64,000 nucleotides of DNA from Batillaria attramentaria (lineage: Eukaryota; Mollusca; Gastropoda; Batillariidae), in NCBI GenBank assembly GCA_018292915.2, contig JACVVK020000205.1, positions 835,001 through 899,000 on the forward strand, given 5' to 3'. The notes under the pieces are model-generated. The model saw nothing but the letters and a program-made list of their open reading frames with translations. It did no database searches and was not told the origin of the DNA. Below are positions 39,935-52,119 of this stretch, piece after piece; position 1 is the first letter of the stretch; every line of letters begins with the position of its first letter. Both the position numbers and the translations under genes were made by a program.

Positions 39935-40545
39935 GTGTGATGTGGGAACATTCGTCCTACGAATCGTTGATGTAATAAAGGAACATGCCTTAAATTATGC
40001 GTCTTTTCAAATTTGCGTTATATTTCCTGAGACAGGGTACCTTAAGCCATATTAATATATATCGATCTTTCTTGTAAGTCAAATACTTTCAGATATACAG
40101 AGGGGTTTTATTTTGGACACAAATTTTTGATGTGATAAAGGAACGTCCAGACTGACACAAACAGTAGGTGTACTCTGGGAACCGAGCAGACACAAACTGC
40201 AGATTCAATCCGGGAACATTGACAATAACACGATAAATCAACTTTTGTAATCCTTTAAACCGAGTTTGTCCTTTACCAACCATGCTGAAAACGTTTTCAT
40301 ATAGTGATTTTCCTTGTATGTGGAAGGCTATAGGATATACAGAGGGGTGCATGTTGGACACAAATTGTTGATGTGATGAGGGAACATTCACGCAGACACA
40401 AACAGGAGGTTTAATCTGGGAACCGACCAGACACAAACTGAAAGTTCAATTTGGGAACCTAGACTATGGATCGATAAATTATCTTTGTAATGCTTAAACT
40501 CGAATGTTTCATGACCAACCATGTTGGAAACATTAAAAATCATGT
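39935..40545. repeat. Tandem repeat, unit about 242 bp
   Basis: GATATACAGAGGGGT..., GGACACAAATTxTTGATGTGAT, CTGGGAACCGA.CAGACACAAA and ACCAACCATG recur with an offset of about 242 bp (40092 and 40334). A partial unit (TTGATGTAATAAAGGAACAT) lies at about 39968. Confidence 0.82.
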
Positions 40546-41620
40546 GTCATAAGTGGACACCAGCAATAGGTTATGCATTCACCATCAAATTATTGTTGAC
40601 AAATCACAGTGGTAAAGGCGTACCGTCCAAGATACCTATACAGGTGCGAATTGACAACCTGCATTTGGTCGGCTGGTTTGCAGATTGGTTGGCTGGATTG
40701 ATGAATGGTTGACTGTTTGGTTGAAGTTTTAATATCGCTCGCCGAAAAGATGGAGACGGCTCATTGGGCGATGGCTTAAGCGTTGTGTATTGTGTAGGCT
40801 TTTAGCTCTGCCCAGCCCCGCTTTGTCCAGCCCGATCATGTAATTACAGCCTTTCAGCACGAGTCCCACGCGCCTATTACCTAGGTGCGTAGTGCCGCGG
40901 GGGAGGGGAGGTGGGTTGGATAACTGCCGTACTGAAAAGATGTTTAAACTAGTCATGTACTGCCTTTTTTTCGGTTTTACCAGAGAGAGAGAGAGAGAGA
41001 GACTCTGGCTACAGAGAAAGAGAGAGGGGCGGCATTGACGAATAAACAAAAGATAGTTTCTTTTAGGGTGAGGTGAGTGTGTGTGTGTGTGTGGGGGGGG
41101 GGGGGGTCTTCTGACGAGAGAGAGAGAGAGAGTACTTTCTTTCGATGGAGCGTAGTGGTGGTGTTCATGGTAACGTTCTCACTCGGCCATGAGAAAGTCT
41201 CACATAACTGTCACCAGGGCCCGCAGGTAAAAGTCGAGGTAAGGGATTTTAGCCCCGGGTTAAGGCCTAACCTCAAACTAAACTGACTCTAGGGTTAAAT
41301 ATTCTGTTGCTGTTTTGTTTTAAATCAGAAGGGGGTCCATTCCGGCAAAGTGAATATGCCGTTATAAAAGAATTTTTCTTCTTTCTTCGCTTCCTTTTTT
41401 AAAATTTGATTTTATTTTTGGGTCTCTTTTGTCTTACTCTGGGTTAGGCCAGTAGTCGTGGGTTAGATTAACCTCGAGTTTTACATGCAGGCTCAGGGTA
41501 ATAACTGAAGTAACGGCCAAAAACTGGTTCAAATGCAAGAAAAGAAAATAGAACATATTTTGTAGAATAGCGTAATTTTCGAAATAAAGTACCGATCCTA
41601 CCCATCTTTCTCTCCGCCGC
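40546..41620. other. Non-coding stretch
   Basis: No gene is recognised. (GA)n runs at about 40981-41001 and 41116-41132, and a (TG)n plus G run at 41077-41106. The rest is unique-looking. Confidence 0.55.
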
Positions 41621-41629
41621 CGCGCCGTG

Positions 41630-42868
41630 CACCCGGCAGTCAATCTATGTATCTGGCGACTCCAACTTGTAACCTCTTTCTACGTACCTCTGACGCCAGA
41701 TGCCACCTTGTGTCTTACATCATGACATTCAGAATGGATTCCCCTACACCACTATGACCGTTTCATGCCGACTGAAAGTCATCAGGCAAATTCTCCCGTT
41801 TGCTACCGCAGTGAAGCCATTTCACCGAATACAGTATCTGTGCCGTTAAACCTTATTTTCCACTACTCCGACGGCTACACTATACTGATGTTATATTATA
41901 CCATTAGATTCTCTAAGCGGCTGAACGGCACGTTTTCCTCTGATATACTTTTTATCCCGACTTCATCAATATCCCCGCGGCAGTCAGTCTGTGTATTTGC
42001 CGACTCCCAACTTCTAACCTCTCTCTAAGTACCTCTGACGGCTGACACCACATCATTACATTTAGCTTGCATTTCTCTACACTACTATTACCGTTTCATA
42101 CCGGCTGAAAGCCATCAGACAAATTCTCCCGTTTGCTACCGCATTGATCAGCTATTACACTGAATCCAGTATCTGTTCCTTTAAACCTTATTTTCCACTA
42201 CTCCGACGGCTACACTATACTGATGTTATATGCCATTAGATTCAGCAGTCAATTCTCGTTGTGCATCACTAGATGACTAAACGGCTCTACGACCAGTTAT
42301 CCTAAAATACCCCCCCCCCCCCCCCCCCCCCCCCGATCCTACCCATAATTATCCCCGCCGTTGTGCACCGGCAGTCAGTCTTATGTATTTGCCGACTACC
42401 AACTTCTAACCTCTTCCTACATACTTCTGACGACTGGCACCATCTTGTGTCCTATACCATGACATTCAGCATGGGTTCCCCTACACTACTATGGCCGTTT
42501 CATGCCGGCTGAAAGCCACCAAATGAATTTTTCGCGTTTGATACCGCACCGCACTGATCAGCCATTTGAAAATGTTCAGCCCACCAAATTTGGATAGGTT
42601 CAGCCAACCAAATTTGAAAAATAAATGCAATTCTAAATTCCGAAATTTAAATAGCTGACTGTCCCTTCGCACAACGTGATTGTAATGTGTTTACGTCCAA
42701 TGTGTGAGAGAATGCGTGTGATTCACGTGAGCGTGCGTGGTGGGTTCAGTTCACGGTGCTTTGAGCCAATTCACGAAATTGGGTAAAGCGCCTATACAAT
42801 ACTCATTATTATTATTATTATTATTCTTTGACGGAACCCAGTACCTGTTTCTTTAAACCTTATTTTCC
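41630..42868. repeat. Three-copy tandem repeat, unit about 360 bp
   Basis: CGGCAGTCAxTCT, CCAACTT.TAACCTCT, TACACTACTAT..CCGTTTCATGCCG, AATTxTCCCGTTTG and CTTTAAACCTTATTTTCCA recur at about 41633, 41980 and 42368. Copy 3 is broken by a family-4 insertion at 42562-42826. A C run of about 34 (42309-42343) lies in copy 2. Confidence 0.85.
42562..42826 (+). mobile_element. Dispersed repeat family 4 inserted in tandem repeat
   Basis: The same element as 601-836 in the other orientation, with the (ATT)n tail at 42806-42826. Tandem-repeat copy 3 continues directly on the other side (ACGGAACCCAGTACCTGTTTC), so the borders are well defined. Confidence 0.8.
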
Positions 42869-42886
42869 AGGGCCAGGACCAAAGCA

Positions 42887-42919
<33 letters not shown>

Positions 42920-43009
42920 TAAGACCCCAGCAATGAGCGCGGCCACACATATAATTTTATCTGTGTGCCGTAAAATCCACACTCCACAAGTGGTATCTGA
43001 AGCAGACGA

Positions 43010-43178
43010 GTGGGTGAGGTGTGGGGGGTTGGGGGTTTAACGTCCTTTTCCGCCACATACTGGTTATATCAAAGACGGAGCAACGATGAAAAATCAGCAC
43101 AAATATTTGGTCCCAGCCGGGATAACGAATTCACAACCCGAGCATTAGAAGTCCAACGCTCTACCATTCGCCACCCCG
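43010..43178 (-). mobile_element. SINE-1 copy with target duplication
   Basis: Minus strand, full length with small deletions. AAGCAGACGA lies on both sides (43000-43009 and about 43181-43190). Confidence 0.85.
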
Positions 43179-43190
43179 AAAGCAGACGAT

Positions 43191-44922
43191 AATAAGTCCA
43201 ATTAGTGCCTTTTGCACACGAGAAGGTCACATAGCCGCTTTGAGTACTGCTTCCGAGGACCACAAAAAGAAGGCTTAGGAGCCGCCATGGTTCAAAAGAA
43301 AATTCTACTCTGAAAAGGACGATACTTCTCGATCTCGCAACACGTCACGACTCTTACATCAACATTCACTTTATGCCGAGTCCTTCGTTTATGTACACTG
43401 TACAGCCCATGCCCCATTCAAGTTTCCAAAAAAACTGACGAATGTACACGTGCTGTTTTTGCTGATTTATCCCCCCCCCCCCCCCCCACGCGCGCCAACG
43501 GGTTTGCTGATACGATCTTGATTGCACGAGAGTATCGCACGGTGTTTTGCGGAACAAAACTGCTCCCCGTTGCTGAACGCCGAGTCCGGTCGGTCCAAAT
43601 GGTGTGAGGACGTTCGAAGAAGAGCTCAGCTGAAATGATTAGACAGAATATGCGTCTGCGGTAGGCCGGTAGTCGTGTTGAAATGAGAAAACAAAAAGTT
43701 TAGTAAGGACATCATGTGAAACATAGGCACGTGTCCTACTAACGCCTGTAGGGGTGAGATGCGGGTGTTTGCTGATTAGCTATTATATTGATCCATGGCG
43801 TGTCGCAGCTATTCAGGGCCAATGCAAGTCTTCACACCTTTCGAGACTGGTGCCGATAGGAATGGGTCAGGGAGTCTTTACCTTTGTTACCGCTTTTCCT
43901 GATTAGCTGATAATCGACCTAAACCGGGTACATTGTTTTAATTAACAGAGAGAGAGAGAGAGAGAGAGCACCCAGTATCCATTTCTGGGTTGTGACGTGT
44001 ATACACTGGGCCCGCTTGCTAAAAACTAATAAGGTCAACGTGATATATGCCCGCTGGCGCGTGCCGTTTACACTTCTTCACATGTCCCTGGTGTCTGCTA
44101 CGCGTAACCAACCCGGGGTATTGGAAGCTCCAAGCCACCCTGGCGCCGCGAGCGTGTCCCGTCTTCGGGGTGTCTGCTGCGGGGTATTGGACGTTTCACA
44201 CCACTGCGATACATGACTGCGAGCGGCGCAGGTGGTGAAGTATTCTCGGAAGTATTAATCCACAAAGAGTGAAAAGACCTCCTTACTTTTTTGTTGTTAA
44301 ACAAGAAGCCTAAAATTTGTCACGCACCACACAGTTAACTGAAGTAAATAAGTTAAAGATTCGTAACTATCAAAGTAACGACTTAAGGGTAATTAAACAA
44401 ACAGTGCGATACACAACAAGAAAGTGGAGAAAACTCATATGCGAGGTGAGGTTTTGTGTACAATGTTTGCTTCCTTGGTCAGTTACCATCTCAGCCCCAC
44501 CTGCCCCCCCCCCCCCCGGCCCCTAAGTTACCAAACACCATGACACCAAGGTGTTTCAGATATATTTGTTTAGTCCGTGCTGTTCAACGGTCGCAGCTGC
44601 TCGTACGCCATGATACCTAAATCGTTTAAGAAGGATTTTTCCTTCCATTCTTCTCTTCCTTTTTTATTTTTGTTTTTGTTGGTTTCTTTCATCCATCCTT
44701 CACCATTTTCCGACTTCTTTTTATTCATTCGCATGTTTACAATGCGCATTTCATAATAATAATAATAATAATAATGCGTCAGGTACAAGCTGTGCCGTCA
44801 GCTGCTTATCCTTTTTTTGTTAACGTGTACACGCACATTTTTTATCAGTGAAAAAAAAATTATTGCAGGACGAAAATTTATATATTTAACACTTAATGAG
44901 CACAAATAAGCTTTAGCTTATA
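43191..44922. other. Non-coding stretch
   Basis: No gene is recognised. C runs at about 43471-43488 and 44505-44518, (GA)n at 43949-43968, (AAT)n at 44755-44775. Confidence 0.55.
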
Positions 44923-45351
44923 CAGTCTTCACAAAAAGTTAAGGGACCAGTCACATAATGGGTGACAGTTTCAATAAATCAGAAAAAAAAAAAAACGAAT
45001 AGATATTTTCCCGTAAAATTCGGTAGCAAGGTTAAGGGGTAATTAGTGAAGATGGGCGACCACTGTGTGGATGGCACGTGCGCGTCACACAGCATGCTTG
45101 GCGCGTTTGAAAAATCTTCAATTCCGGCAAAACTAGACGGAGTTTCAGTGTTCAATGAGTGATACCTGGGGCTTTCTGCACGGAAAAAAATGAGATGCAG
45201 GTCAAAGAATGCATCCCTGGTTATGAACTGTGCTCATTTGTTTGCCTACATAAAGCTGCTGTTTCAGCGATGTTCAGCACTACACCAGCATGCCACCACG
45301 ACAAAAGTTGAATGATATTTGCAAGTGGTCCTTAACTTTTTGTGAAGGCTG
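44923..45351. mobile_element. Tc1/mariner-type MITE
   Basis: The left terminus CAGTCTTCACAAAAAGTTAA and the complement of the right terminus, CAGCCTTCACAAAAAGTTAA, form inverted repeats of about 27 bp with one or two differences. TA lies directly outside each end (44921-44922 and 45352-45353), the Tc1/mariner target. Near the right end an ATG starts MPPRQKLNDI, similar in style to the N-terminus of mariner-type transposases. It runs into the right terminus, so this looks like an internal-deletion derivative of an autonomous element. Confidence 0.88.
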
Positions 45352-45702
45352 TAGTAACGCTCAGGGTGAAACAAACACAGTGTAACGGTATTGCAATGGC
45401 AGACTAAATTAATCCTAAAATCTCATTAATCAATACTAGAGAGAGAGCGGGGGGGGGGGGGTGTCTGTGTAGGTTGACAAAAAGATAAATACATGTATAC
45501 ATATAAAAAGATAAAACAAAATAAAAAGAAATAAAGATCCCCCAAAAGCAAGAAATAAAAAAAAAAAAAAAGATTAAAATTTCCTATGGTCTACACTAGA
45601 CACAGTTAAGGAAGTATCAGTAAGCAGACAAAATTACTCCTAAAATCTGATAAATTTACACAACAGAAGAGAGAGAGAGAGAGAGAGAGAGAGTGGTGTT
45701 GC

Positions 45703-47496
45703 CAGGAGTTTTTTTGTTGGGCGATTTAGCCAAAACAGCCATGAAAGTTTCGGCTTTTTACAGAAAGTTTCGGCTCTCTCTGCCGAAGCAGTTTCACAAG
45801 TTTTTCGACTAGATTCCCTACTGTTACGTTCTCCCTCCACCTCCATGAATTAAAGATGTTCTGTAGATATATATTCCGCAATAAAACAAGTCTTTGGAGT
45901 AAAATAACAAAATTGAACAAACTTCATTTCCTTGAACTTTAGAATGCTGTCTACCAAACATTCAGCACAAATCCAAGAAAAAGTGGGACTTTGAGTGTGA
46001 CTGTCCCTTGGAAATTAGGGGGAGCCGGGGTGGTCGAATGGTAGAGCGTTGGACTTCTAATGCTCGGGTCGTGAGTTCGATCCCGCTGGGGCCAAATATT
46101 TGTGCTGGCTTTTTCATCGTTGCTCCGTCTTTGATATCACCCTATGTGGTGGAAAAGGACGTTAAACCCCAAACACTCACTCACTCACTCACCCCTTGGA
46201 AATTAGTCCAGCCAGCACAGGAATCTCACAGAAACGGACATAATCGAGCCGATTCACTCGTGAAAACTTCGGCTCGGCCAGCCGACATGACAGACAGATT
46301 ATCGGCTTTTTTAAAATAAAAAAAAATTCGGCTTTTAGCCGAGATCCGTCCCCAAACGACATCCCTGGAGAGAGAGAGAGAGAGATTGTGTACTCACAAA
46401 AAAATAAATAAAAACGTGATGGTGTGGAGGTGGGGTTTGCAGGCGCACAAATGTGGTAGTGAGGGAGTCAACGCATGGTTTTATACAAAACAGTTTTTAA
46501 TACCACTATAAGGAGCGGTGTACTATGTTGGTATTCTGGTGCAGCGTGGTTGCAGTGAAGGCTAGATGGCAAAGATCGTAGATGGACAGAGCAGAATCGA
46601 ACATTCGCAGGGCTGAATTGGGACTGTGCCCCGCGGCGTGGGGCTGGGGTACTTATAGGGAGATCACGTGCAAACCATCAAAGCAACCCTAGGGTGCGTA
46701 GCTGGAGGAGAGTAGATTCACGGCTAGAGGGGAGAATCTGTGTTTGTCAGCACAGGGAAAACTGATGATAGCGGGCGTACTATAGCAGCTAGAACTTTCA
46801 AACAAACGGCAGCTAAAAGGCCTGAACAATACTTCAAAATGGCATACGTTTGGAACATCACAGAGATTTTCCTATCACCGATTGAAGAGCGTAAAGCCAG
46901 GGACCACGCACTGAATTGAAAATGGCAAAATGCACCCGTAAAACTATGAAACAGCGCTAAAAACAAAACATGATTAGAAAGTAAAAACTCTCCTGAAACT
47001 ACTACAGTTTACAGGGTAGTGTTAGGTTGAACGACTGTGGAGGTATTTAGCACTAAAAGGACACAAACAAACACAGCTAATTGGCACATGTGCCACCGTG
47101 GATCTACACACTGCGCGCGTGCCTGACTGGGCACGCGGCGGCTCGTGGCATAGCGCTGGCCAGAGAACAGAGGGGGTAGTGGGGCCAGAGACCAAAATAG
47201 TGGCCGAGCGGGTGGGAACCACTCGGCTAAAAATAATAAATAATAATAATAACCGCTGGGCTGCGCTAGACACTGTTAAGGAAGTATCAATATCTGTATT
47301 TTCTGGTAGAAACAGTTCTTGCCAGTAACCAATGTTTTTGAAGACATTCTTTCTTCCGAATGACCCGGCACACATGGCGTATGGCAAGGACTGAAGTTAT
47401 CCAACAGAAACAAAATCCACGTTTCGAGCATGCGCATCGAAGGCATTTCCCCAAGTTTAAATAGATTGCCGAGTAAGCTCGTCCACGCTCTGGCAA
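45703..47496. repeat. 1.8-kb tandem duplication, copy 1
   Basis: Repeated at 47497-49291 with an offset of 1794-1795 bp. The two copies differ by only a few single-base indels (for example near 46095, 46425 and 46495) and a (GA)n length change. No gene of known type is inside; it carries SINE-1 at 46019-46192. The longest open frame (minus, 47022-47387, 121 codons) is unrecognised and present in both copies. Confidence 0.95.
46019..46192 (+). mobile_element. SINE-1 in duplication copy 1
   Basis: Plus strand: head GGAGCCGGGGTGGTCGAATG, GTGAGTTCGATCCC, body, and a tail of (ACTC)n. CCCTTGGAAATTAG occurs at 46005-46018 and 46193-46206, a perfect duplication. It predates the 1.8-kb duplication, since both copies carry it. 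Confidence 0.95.
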
Positions 47497-49291
47497 CAGG
47501 AGTTTTTTTGTTGGGCGATTTAGCCAAAACAGCCATGAAAGTTTCGGCTTTTTACAGAAAGTTTCGGCTCTCTCTGCCGAAGCAGTTTCACAAGTTTTTC
47601 GACTAGATTCCCTACTGTTACGTTCTCCCTCCACCTCCATGAATTAAAGATGTTCTGTAGATATATATTCCGCAATAAAACAAGTCTTTGGAGTAAAATA
47701 ACAAAATTGAACAAACTTCATTTCCTTGAACTTTAGAATGCTGTCTACCAAACATTCAGCACAAATCCAAGAAAAAGTGGGACTTTGAGTGTGACTGTCC
47801 CTTGGAAATTAGGGGGAGCCGGGGTGGTCGAATGGTAGAGCGTTGGACTTCTAATGCTCGGGTCGTGAGTTCGATCCCGGCTGGGGCCAAATATTTGTGC
47901 TGGCTTTTTCATCGTTGCTCCGTCTTTGATATCACCCTATGTGGTGGAAAAGGACGTTAAACCCCAAACACTCACTCACTCACTCACCCCTTGGAAATTA
48001 GTCCAGCCAGCACAGGAATCTCACAGAAACGGACATAATCGAGCCGATTCACTCGTGAAAACTTCGGCTCGGCCAGCCGACATGACAGACAGATTATCGG
48101 CTTTTTTAAAATAAAAAAAAATTCGGCTTTTAGCCGAGATCCGTCCCCAAACGACATCCCTGGAGAGAGAGAGAGAGAGAGATTGTGTACTCACAAAAAA
48201 ATAAATAAAAACGTGATGGTGTGGAGTGGGGTTTGCAGGCGCACAAATGTGGTAGTGAGGGAGTCAACGCATGGTTTTATACAAAACAGTTTTAATACCA
48301 CTATAAGGAGCGGTGTACTATGTTGGTATTCTGGTGCAGCGTGGTTGCAGTGAAGGCTAGATGGCAAAGATCGTAGATGGACAGAGCAGAATCGAACATT
48401 CGCAGGGCTGAATTGGGACTGTGCCCCGCGGCGTGGGGCTGGGGTACTTATAGGGAGATCACGTGCAAACCATCAAAGCAACCCTAGGGTGCGTAGCTGG
48501 AGGAGAGTAGATTCACGGCTAGAGGGGAGAATCTGTGTTTGTCAGCACAGGGAAAACTGATGATAGCGGGCGTACTATAGCAGCTAGAACTTTCAAACAA
48601 ACGGCAGCTAAAAGGCCTGAACAATACTTCAAAATGGCATACGTTTGGAACATCACAGAGATTTTCCTATCACCGATTGAAGAGCGTAAAGCCAGGGACC
48701 ACGCACTGAATTGAAAATGGCAAAATGCACCCGTAAAACTATGAAACAGCGCTAAAAACAAAACATGATTAGAAAGTAAAAACTCTCCTGAAACTACTAC
48801 AGTTTACAGGGTAGTGTTAGGTTGAACGACTGTGGAGGTATTTAGCACTAAAAGGACACAAACAAACACAGCTAATTGGCACATGTGCCACCGTGGATCT
48901 ACACACTGCGCGCGTGCCTGACTGGGCACGCGGCGGCTCGTGGCATAGCGCTGGCCAGAGAACAGAGGGGGTAGTGGGGCCAGAGACCAAAATAGTGGCC
49001 GAGCGGGTGGGAACCACTCGGCTAAAAATAATAAATAATAATAATAACCGCTGGGCTGCGCTAGACACTGTTAAGGAAGTATCAATATCTGTATTTTCTG
49101 GTAGAAACAGTTCTTGCCAGTAACCAATGTTTTTGAAGACATTCTTTCTTCCGAATGACCCGGCACACATGGCGTATGGCAAGGACTGAAGTTATCCAAC
49201 AGAAACAAAATCCACGTTTCGAGCATGCGCATCGAAGGCATTTCCCCAAGTTTAAATAGATTGCCGAGTAAGCTCGTCCACGCTCTGGCAA
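47497..49291. repeat. 1.8-kb tandem duplication, copy 2
   Basis: A direct, adjacent repeat of 45703-47496. The copies join at GGCAAC|AGG; copy 2 ends at GGCAAC before unique sequence TCCCGCGTCACG. Near identity means a recent event, or an assembly of two haplotypes side by side. Confidence 0.95.
47813..47987 (+). mobile_element. SINE-1 in duplication copy 2
   Basis: Co-duplicated copy of the SINE-1 at 46019-46192, with the same target duplication. It differs by one extra G in the box-B region (ATCCCGGCTGG versus ATCCCGCTGG). Confidence 0.95.
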
Positions 49292-50823
49292 CTCCCGCGT
49301 CACGGGTCTGCCTTCAAACGTTAGGAACAAGAGGACAAAAGGGGCTGTTTCGCAGATCAAAGGCGCCGCTACAGAGGGGCGGAGCATCAACTCCCGCGCC
49401 ACACCCGTGCTGTAAGAGGCGAGGGGACATGGCGGCTCTCAGACGATGAGATCAAAAGGAAGTGGGCGGAGCTTCAGTTCCCCTGAGACAGAGCGTGCAC
49501 CCACTTCAGGGCTGCCGTGACTGCTTGACAACAGAGACAACGATTAAGCGGGTATTCCTTCTTGGCGGCCGGGACAGGTAGCCATACCGGAGATCGATCT
49601 GGCCTGATTTAGCGGCTCCAACGCATAGTGACGGAGGAGACCAAATGACCGGCTGAGTACAATAATGTTTTAAACCGGGCACTTGCCCTTTGCTAGAAAG
49701 CCAGTAAAGATTTGACATGTTTATAGTTTAGCTGTTATTTCCCATCAAGCCGAGTATTTTGATCCAAGATGCAAATCAACACCGAGCTTTACCTCAGTAA
49801 AGGCAATTTTTCCGCGAAAAAGCAGCCGTCAATTCCCCCTAGGGCCTAGGTATAGGTAGCATGACGCTTTCACTGTCACTTCGCGGAAAAACGCGGTTTT
49901 TTTTTTCGTTTTTTTTAGGGGGGGGGGGGGGGGGTGATTTCTAACCTCGGCCTGTGCTGCTGTTTCTGCAAAGACTTCTATAATTTATACATAAAAAGAA
50001 AGGACACTGTCTCCTCTTTTCAACCATTGTATTTGTATATTTGTGTTGGCCGAGCCTCCCCCCCCCCCCACCCCGGGTCCTTCCCATTTCTATCTTTCGG
50101 GGATCACAGTAAAGAAATTCAGTTTAAAAAGGGGGTTTTGTCGGAAATGCTCGTCCACTGGCCTTAAACTGGAAAAGGGAACACAAAAATACGCGGTACG
50201 GATGCTGCTGTACAGCATCTAGTCAATATTAAGTACAGAATGAGGGACAGTGCAAACAGTGCTATTGTTTGCCACTGCAACTTCAAGGGAAGGGTTCACT
50301 AAACGGTGCACGTGAAGCGTTGGAATAACCAAAACGACATCCCCGCGTTAAATTAGTTTGGCGTCGCCTAGAGATTTCACGGGTAAGTGCCAGCTGGCAA
50401 ATTGTGTACTGAGCCACGCGCGCAGGAGAGCGAGTTGTCATGTGAGGCGACATGGTCCAATTGGCGCTGCTTGATCTGCACTCATCAAATCAACTTTGCT
50501 TTGTGCTGCCGTCAGAGTGGACCTTTAGTCTATTGCTCTGGGGCCAGCACCGTGAGACTATCTCGTGGCCGAGTTAGAAGGTATCTGCATTACACTCCCA
50601 AAAAAAAAACAACAACAACAAACAAACCGTCAACAACAACAACAACCAAAAAACCCACAAAAAAAACCCAACCCAACTCTCTTTATAAGAAACCCTCTTT
50701 CTCAGCTTTTCCAGTGATCGCACTGAAGAAAGTCAGTTTCAAAAACTGTATTAAGCGACCTGAAGGATGAGAGAGTGGGATACGGACCCCTCCCCCCACC
50801 ACCCACATTAACCCCCGCAGTTT
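49292..50823. other. Non-coding stretch
   Basis: No gene is recognised. T and G runs at about 49896-49935, an A/C-rich tract at about 50598-50675, C runs at 50059 and 50792. Confidence 0.55.
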
Positions 50824-51300
50824 TTTTTTTGTTTTTTTTTGCTGCAACAACTCTTTGCCGGCTCCAGTGGTGTTACAGAGGGCTCGGAAGTTGGGGCAAT
50901 TTTTATTATGCATGATGATGGAGATGACGATGATGGTAAGATGATGCTATGGAGGTCCGTGTGGTTTTAGGACTGCGGGACAGGGCCGCATTCCACGCTT
51001 CCTGTGATAAATAACCCGGCATTAACCAGTCCCGGGAACTACGGCACCTGTGGTGCCGGCCTTGTAATCATCCACATCATAAGACGTGTCATACCAAGGG
51101 AAGCACCCCCAAAGTCGCACCCGTGAAGTGGGTGAATCTCGGCTGTGTGGCAACAGCCTCCCCAGTGGGTCCATAGCACACCCACTCTGGGTAGGAGCCG
51201 ACCTAGGTAGGAAAAATTGCGCTTGCCTCGGCTGGGACTCGAACCCGGGTCTCCCGATCCATAGCCCGAAGTGCTAACCACTACACTACGGGGGCCGGTC
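50824..51300 (-). mobile_element. SINE-2, near full length with target duplication
   Basis: Minus strand: head GGCCCCCGTAGTGTAGTGG, box B GGGTTCGAGTCCC, body as at 13.7 kb, a further 200 bp not present there, and an A-rich tail (about 50821-50840 as T on the plus strand). Flanks AACCCCCGCAGTTT (50810-50823) and AACCCCCACAGTTT (51301-51314) form a target duplication with one change. The element is about 475 bp, the longest SINE-2 in the window. Confidence 0.9.
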
Positions 51301-51463
51301 AACCCCCACAGTTTAAGTAGTTTACAATCGCCAGTAGATTTCACAGGTAAGTGTCAATTGCCATGCGTGTAGGATAACGATAAGGTGCGAGTTGTGATGT
51401 GAGGGGACACGGTCTACTGGTGCTGAGTGTACTGGTCTGCGCTCAACAAGTCAACCTCACTTG

Positions 51464-51505
51464 CTATGTAGTGGAAAAGGACGTTAAACCCCCAAACACC
51501 CACCC
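51464..51505 (+). mobile_element. 5'-truncated SINE-1
   Basis: Only the last 40 bp (TGTAGTGGAAAAGGACGTTA.. and CACCC tail) are present. They lie between CAACCTCACTTG (51452-51463) and CAACTTCACTTG (51506-51517), a target duplication with one change, so it inserted already truncated. Confidence 0.82.
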
Positions 51506-51888
51506 AACTTCACTTGTGTGGCCGCCAGTTTTGGCCGTTACTTTATTGCCCTGGTGACAGTTATGTGAAACTTTTCTCACGGCCGAGTGAACACCACCAC
51601 TACGCTCCATCAATAGAAATCTCTCTCTCTCTCTCTGTTTCTCTTGTCAGTAGACCCCCCCCCCCCTTCCCAAACACACACAAAGACTCGCCTCACCCTC
51701 AAACTATCTTTTGTTAGCTTGTCAATGCCGCCTTACTCTCTTTCTCCGTAGCTAGACTCTCTCTCTCTCCCTCTCTCACTCCATTGCTAATTGCCTGCTC
51801 ATTGTTTTAATCACTACTTCCATAATTAGCTCTTCCGTTTTTTTTTATTGATTATTGTTTGTTAAATGATTAAATCTACGTAAATTAG

Positions 51889-52051
51889 GGGGAGCCGGGG
51901 GGTCGAATGGTAGAGCGTTGGACTTCTAATGCTCGGGTCGTGAGTTCGATCCCGGCTGGGGCCAAATATTTGTGCTGGCTTTTTCATCGTTGCCCCGTCT
52001 TTAATATCACCCTATGTGGTGGAAAAAGACGTTAACCCCCCCCCCCCCCAA
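51889..52051 (+). mobile_element. SINE-1 copy
   Basis: Plus strand, full head and body, with the tail replaced by a C run. GTAAATTAG occurs at 51880-51888 and 52052-52060. Confidence 0.9.
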
Positions 52052-52119
52052 GTAAATTAGTGTTTGTCGGGGGGGGGGGGGGGGGTCTTTAGTGTAGCAG
52101 GACATTGTAGACAGGTAAT

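Noticed and set aside
46019..46092. tRNA genes at SINE heads (also 13727, 51230, 61510 and others)
   Set aside because: Box A and box B are present, but each is joined to the same repeat body and flanked by target duplications. They are SINE heads, not tRNA genes.
47022..47387. 121-codon frame in both copies of the 1.8-kb duplication
   Set aside because: Repeated only because the DNA is duplicated. No domain is seen, and it runs through simple AAT sequence.
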